From JAFASC01 sp036265935 (GTDB taxonomy: Bacteria; Pseudomonadota; Alphaproteobacteria; Rhizobiales; Beijerinckiaceae): DNA of 64,000 nt. The DNA is taken from assembly GCA_036265935.1 (NCBI GenBank), contig DATAOB010000044.1:8753-72752 (forward strand), read 5' to 3'. The notes beneath the pieces are model-generated. The model was given only the letters and a program-made list of their open reading frames with translations. It did not search any database and was not told the origin of the DNA. Of the stretch, positions 61,861-64,000 are shown piece by piece. The position numbers and the translations under genes were made by a program. The first letter of the stretch is position 1. The number at the start of each line of letters is the position of its first letter.

Positions 61861-63519
61861 ATGCCCAAGGGTTCAGATCTTCTGGTTCGAGCTTTGGAGA
61901 ACGAGGGCGTTGAACGCGTATTTGGCATACCAGGCGAGGAAAATCTGGATGTCGTAGAATCGCTTCGCACGTCGAAAATCGAGCTTGTGCTGACGCGCCA
62001 TGAGCAGGCCGCCGGCTTCATGGCTGCGACGCACGGGCGCCTCACGGGCCGGCCGGGAGTTTGCATTTCCACGCTCGGTCCGGGCGCGCTGAATTTTTCG
62101 ACGGCCGCCGCATACGCGCATCTTGGCGCTATGCCAATGATCATCCTGACCGGACAGAAAGGCATCCTCTCGTCCCGACAGGCGAAGTTCCAGATCGTCG
62201 ACGTGATCAGCTCGATGCGGCCGGTCACCAAGATGGCCAGGCAGATCGTGTCGGCGTCCTCGATTCCGACCATCGTGCGCGATGGGTTCCGCGTCGCAAC
62301 CGAGGAGCGCCCCGGCCCGGTTCTGCTCGAATTGCCGGAGGACATCGCCTCGGAGGAGGGCGAGGCCGAGATCGTGCCTTCGCATCCGGTCGAGCTACCG
62401 GTCGCACAATCGCGGGCAATCGAGCGCGCCGCCGAGATGATCCTGCAAGCCAAGCGCCCGCTGATCATGCTTGGCGCCGCGGCCAGCCGGCCCCGCTCCA
62501 CTAGCGATCTCGGCGGCTTCGTGTTGCGTACGCGCATTCCGTTCTTCACCACGCAGATGGGGAAGGGCACGGTAGCCGGCGGCTCCAATCTCTACATGGG
62601 CACCGCGGCTCTCTCGGAGCGAGATTACGTGCACGAAGCGATCGATCGCGCGGACGTGATCATCGCCATTGGTCACGACACGATCGAGAAGCCGCCCCTA
62701 ATAATGGGGCCGCGTGGACCGAAGGTGATCCACATCAGCTACACGCCGGCCAATGTCGAGGAGGTCTATTATCCACATTGCGAAGTGGTCGGCGATCTCG
62801 GCCCAAGCCTAAGGCTGCTTGCCGAGAAGCTCGAAGGCAAGCTGCCGAATGCGGGCGCGCTGCTGCCGTTGCGCGAACGCATTCTCGAGCACATCATCGA
62901 TCGCTGCGACGAAGACCGCTTTCCGATCACGCCGCAGCGCTTGGTGCGCGACGTGCGGCGCGTCATCCCGGAAGACGGCATCGTTTGTCTCGATAACGGC
63001 ATGTACAAGATTTGGTTTGCCCGCAATTACCGCACTTACGTGCCGAACACGCTGCTCCTGGACAACGCGCTTGCGACCATGGGGGCGGGGTTGCCGTCGG
63101 CGATCATGGCGGCGCTTTTATATCCGAAGCGCCGCGTCATGGCGGTATGCGGCGACGGCGGTTTCATGATGAACAGCCAGGAGATCGAGACCGCGGTGCG
63201 GCTCAAGGTCAATCTCATCGTCATCATTCTGGATGACTCGGCCTATGGCATGATACGTTGGAAACAGGCGGTCGACGCCTTCCCCGATTACGGCATGACC
63301 TTCAACAATCCGGATTTCGTCAAATATGCCGAGTCCTACGGCGCGCGCGGTCATCGCGTGAAAGCGGTCGAGGACCTCGTGCCGATGCTCGACAAGGCAT
63401 TCAAGCAAGGCGGCGTGCATCTCGTCGCGGTGCCGATCGACTATTCCGAAAATACGCGCGTGCTTGTCGAGGAACTCCGCGCGAAAGTAAAAAGCCCGGA
63501 ACTCGAGCCGGCCGAGTAA
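61861..63519 (+). CDS. Acetolactate synthase-like thiamine diphosphate enzyme
   Basis: A 552-residue TPP enzyme with three domains. The N-terminal domain has FGIPGEENLDVVESL and the catalytic Glu in LTRHEQAAGFMAA; the central domain has LIMLGAAASRPRS; the C-terminal TPP domain has GDGGFMMNSQEIETAVRLKV and LDDSAYGMIRWKQ. The length and motifs fit the catabolic acetolactate synthase (AlsS/IlvB-like) branch, which condenses two pyruvates, but related decarboxylases share these. No small subunit gene (ilvH) is present. The gene is followed after 23 bases by an iron alcohol dehydrogenase, suggesting carbonyl or diol metabolism. Confidence 0.85.
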   Translation: MPKGSDLLVRALENEGVERVFGIPGEENLDVVESLRTSKIELVLTRHEQAAGFMAATHGRLTGRPGVCISTLGPGALNFSTAAAYAHLGAMPMIILTGQKGILSSRQAKFQIVDVISSMRPVTKMARQIVSASSIPTIVRDGFRVATEERPGPVLLELPEDIASEEGEAEIVPSHPVELPVAQSRAIERAAEMILQAKRPLIMLGAAASRPRSTSDLGGFVLRTRIPFFTTQMGKGTVAGGSNLYMGTAALSERDYVHEAIDRADVIIAIGHDTIEKPPLIMGPRGPKVIHISYTPANVEEVYYPHCEVVGDLGPSLRLLAEKLEGKLPNAGALLPLRERILEHIIDRCDEDRFPITPQRLVRDVRRVIPEDGIVCLDNGMYKIWFARNYRTYVPNTLLLDNALATMGAGLPSAIMAALLYPKRRVMAVCGDGGFMMNSQEIETAVRLKVNLIVIILDDSAYGMIRWKQAVDAFPDYGMTFNNPDFVKYAESYGARGHRVKAVEDLVPMLDKAFKQGGVHLVAVPIDYSENTRVLVEELRAKVKSPELEPAE

Positions 63520-63542
63520 ATTCTAGTAGGCGAGGAGCTCCC

Positions 63543-64000
63543 ATGAATTCTTTCACCTTCCAGACCTGTCCTAACATCGTGTTCGAGACGGGCGCCGCGG
63601 GGAAAATCGCCGAGATTGTGAGCTCCTATGGCGCCAAGCGCGTCATGCTCGTCACCGACAACGGCGTTCGCAATGCCGGGCTGACGCGCGGCGCCGAAGA
63701 CGCGTTGAGCAAAGCCGGCGTATCGCTCTCCGTGTTCGAAGACGTCGTTGCGGATCCGCCCTCGCACGTCATCGAAGCCGCGGCAAAGCGCGCGCGTTCG
63801 GAAAAGATCGATCTCGTCTTGTCGATTGGCGGCGGCTCGGCGCTCGATACCGCGAAACTCGTCGCGTATCTCACCAAGAGCGACGAGCCGCTCGATGCGA
63901 TCTACGGCGTCGGGCTCGCCAAGGGACAAAGGCTACCCCTCATTCTCGCGCCGACGACGGCCGGCACCGGATCGGAAGTGACGCCGATCTCGATCGTGAC
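63543..64000 (+). CDS. Iron-containing alcohol dehydrogenase (partial, cut by window end)
   Basis: The first ~152 residues of a group III alcohol dehydrogenase. The start TFQTCPNIVFETGAAGKIAE, the NAD-binding IGGGSALDTAKLVAYL and PTTAGTGSEVTPISIV are family hallmarks; the iron-binding His residues lie beyond the window. The ATG at 63543 is preceded by GAGGAG. It is in one operon with the acetolactate-synthase-like gene. Confidence 0.92.
   Translation, partial: MNSFTFQTCPNIVFETGAAGKIAEIVSSYGAKRVMLVTDNGVRNAGLTRGAEDALSKAGVSLSVFEDVVADPPSHVIEAAAKRARSEKIDLVLSIGGGSALDTAKLVAYLTKSDEPLDAIYGVGLAKGQRLPLILAPTTAGTGSEVTPISIV

Overview
This is a GC-rich chromosomal window from an alphaproteobacterium, almost certainly order Hyphomicrobiales (Rhizobiales) and closest in gene content and order to Nitrobacteraceae/Xanthobacteraceae-type genomes. 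The main evidence is a MucR regulator, a FeuN-FeuP-FeuQ-like block, the order degP / response regulator / histidine kinase / glnE / PleC-like kinase / pepN, and many small lineage-typical families (DUF1491, DUF5330-like, DUF6456, DUF3775). I recognise no rRNA, tRNA, CRISPR array, transposase or phage module.

Layout. 0-6 kb: DUF1491, a peptidoglycan-binding protein and a DivJ/PleC-type kinase, then sufE, then a stretch holding two broken genes (DUF6456 and a DnaA-C-like HTH protein), a palindromic repeat and mucR. 6-16 kb: msrB with oligopeptidase B, a lipase, a DsbA-like protein, DUF763, an acyl-CoA ligase preceded by a second copy of the repeat, a metzincin protease and a lower-GC beta-helix-like protein. 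16-31 kb: feuN-like/feuP/feuQ, a lone ccmE, degP, a two-component pair, glnE, a PleC-like kinase and pepN. 31-45.8 kb: cupin, DUF6600 surface-type protein, CDF metal exporter, glyoxalase, amidase, a Tat-exported Arg/Trp/Tyr repeat protein, a TRAP transporter (dctPQM), otsB, DUF3775, an HWE kinase and two tandem DedA proteins. 45.8-53.5 kb: two ABC transporters on the minus strand, a branched-chain amino acid (Liv) type and an aliphatic sulfonate/taurine/nitrate-like type, then a GlsB/YeaQ protein.

53.5-61.8 kb is the most unusual part. It is the debris of an operon that reads, in transcription order on the minus strand, carrier protein, acyl-CoA dehydrogenase, amino acid:[carrier protein] ligase (the SerRS-like family known from Bradyrhizobium), DUF1839, GH2 beta-mannosidase-like protein and thioesterase. 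Every member but the thioesterase is broken by frameshifts, nonsense codons or deletions. A truncated SMP-30 gene and a broken metal-dependent hydrolase lie just beyond. The window ends in an intact acetolactate-synthase-like TPP enzyme and the start of an iron-containing alcohol dehydrogenase.

Several lesions are one-base changes in short homopolymers, so sequencing or assembly error must be excluded for those. Others (missing blocks of codons, stops at expected sense positions) look like genuine decay.
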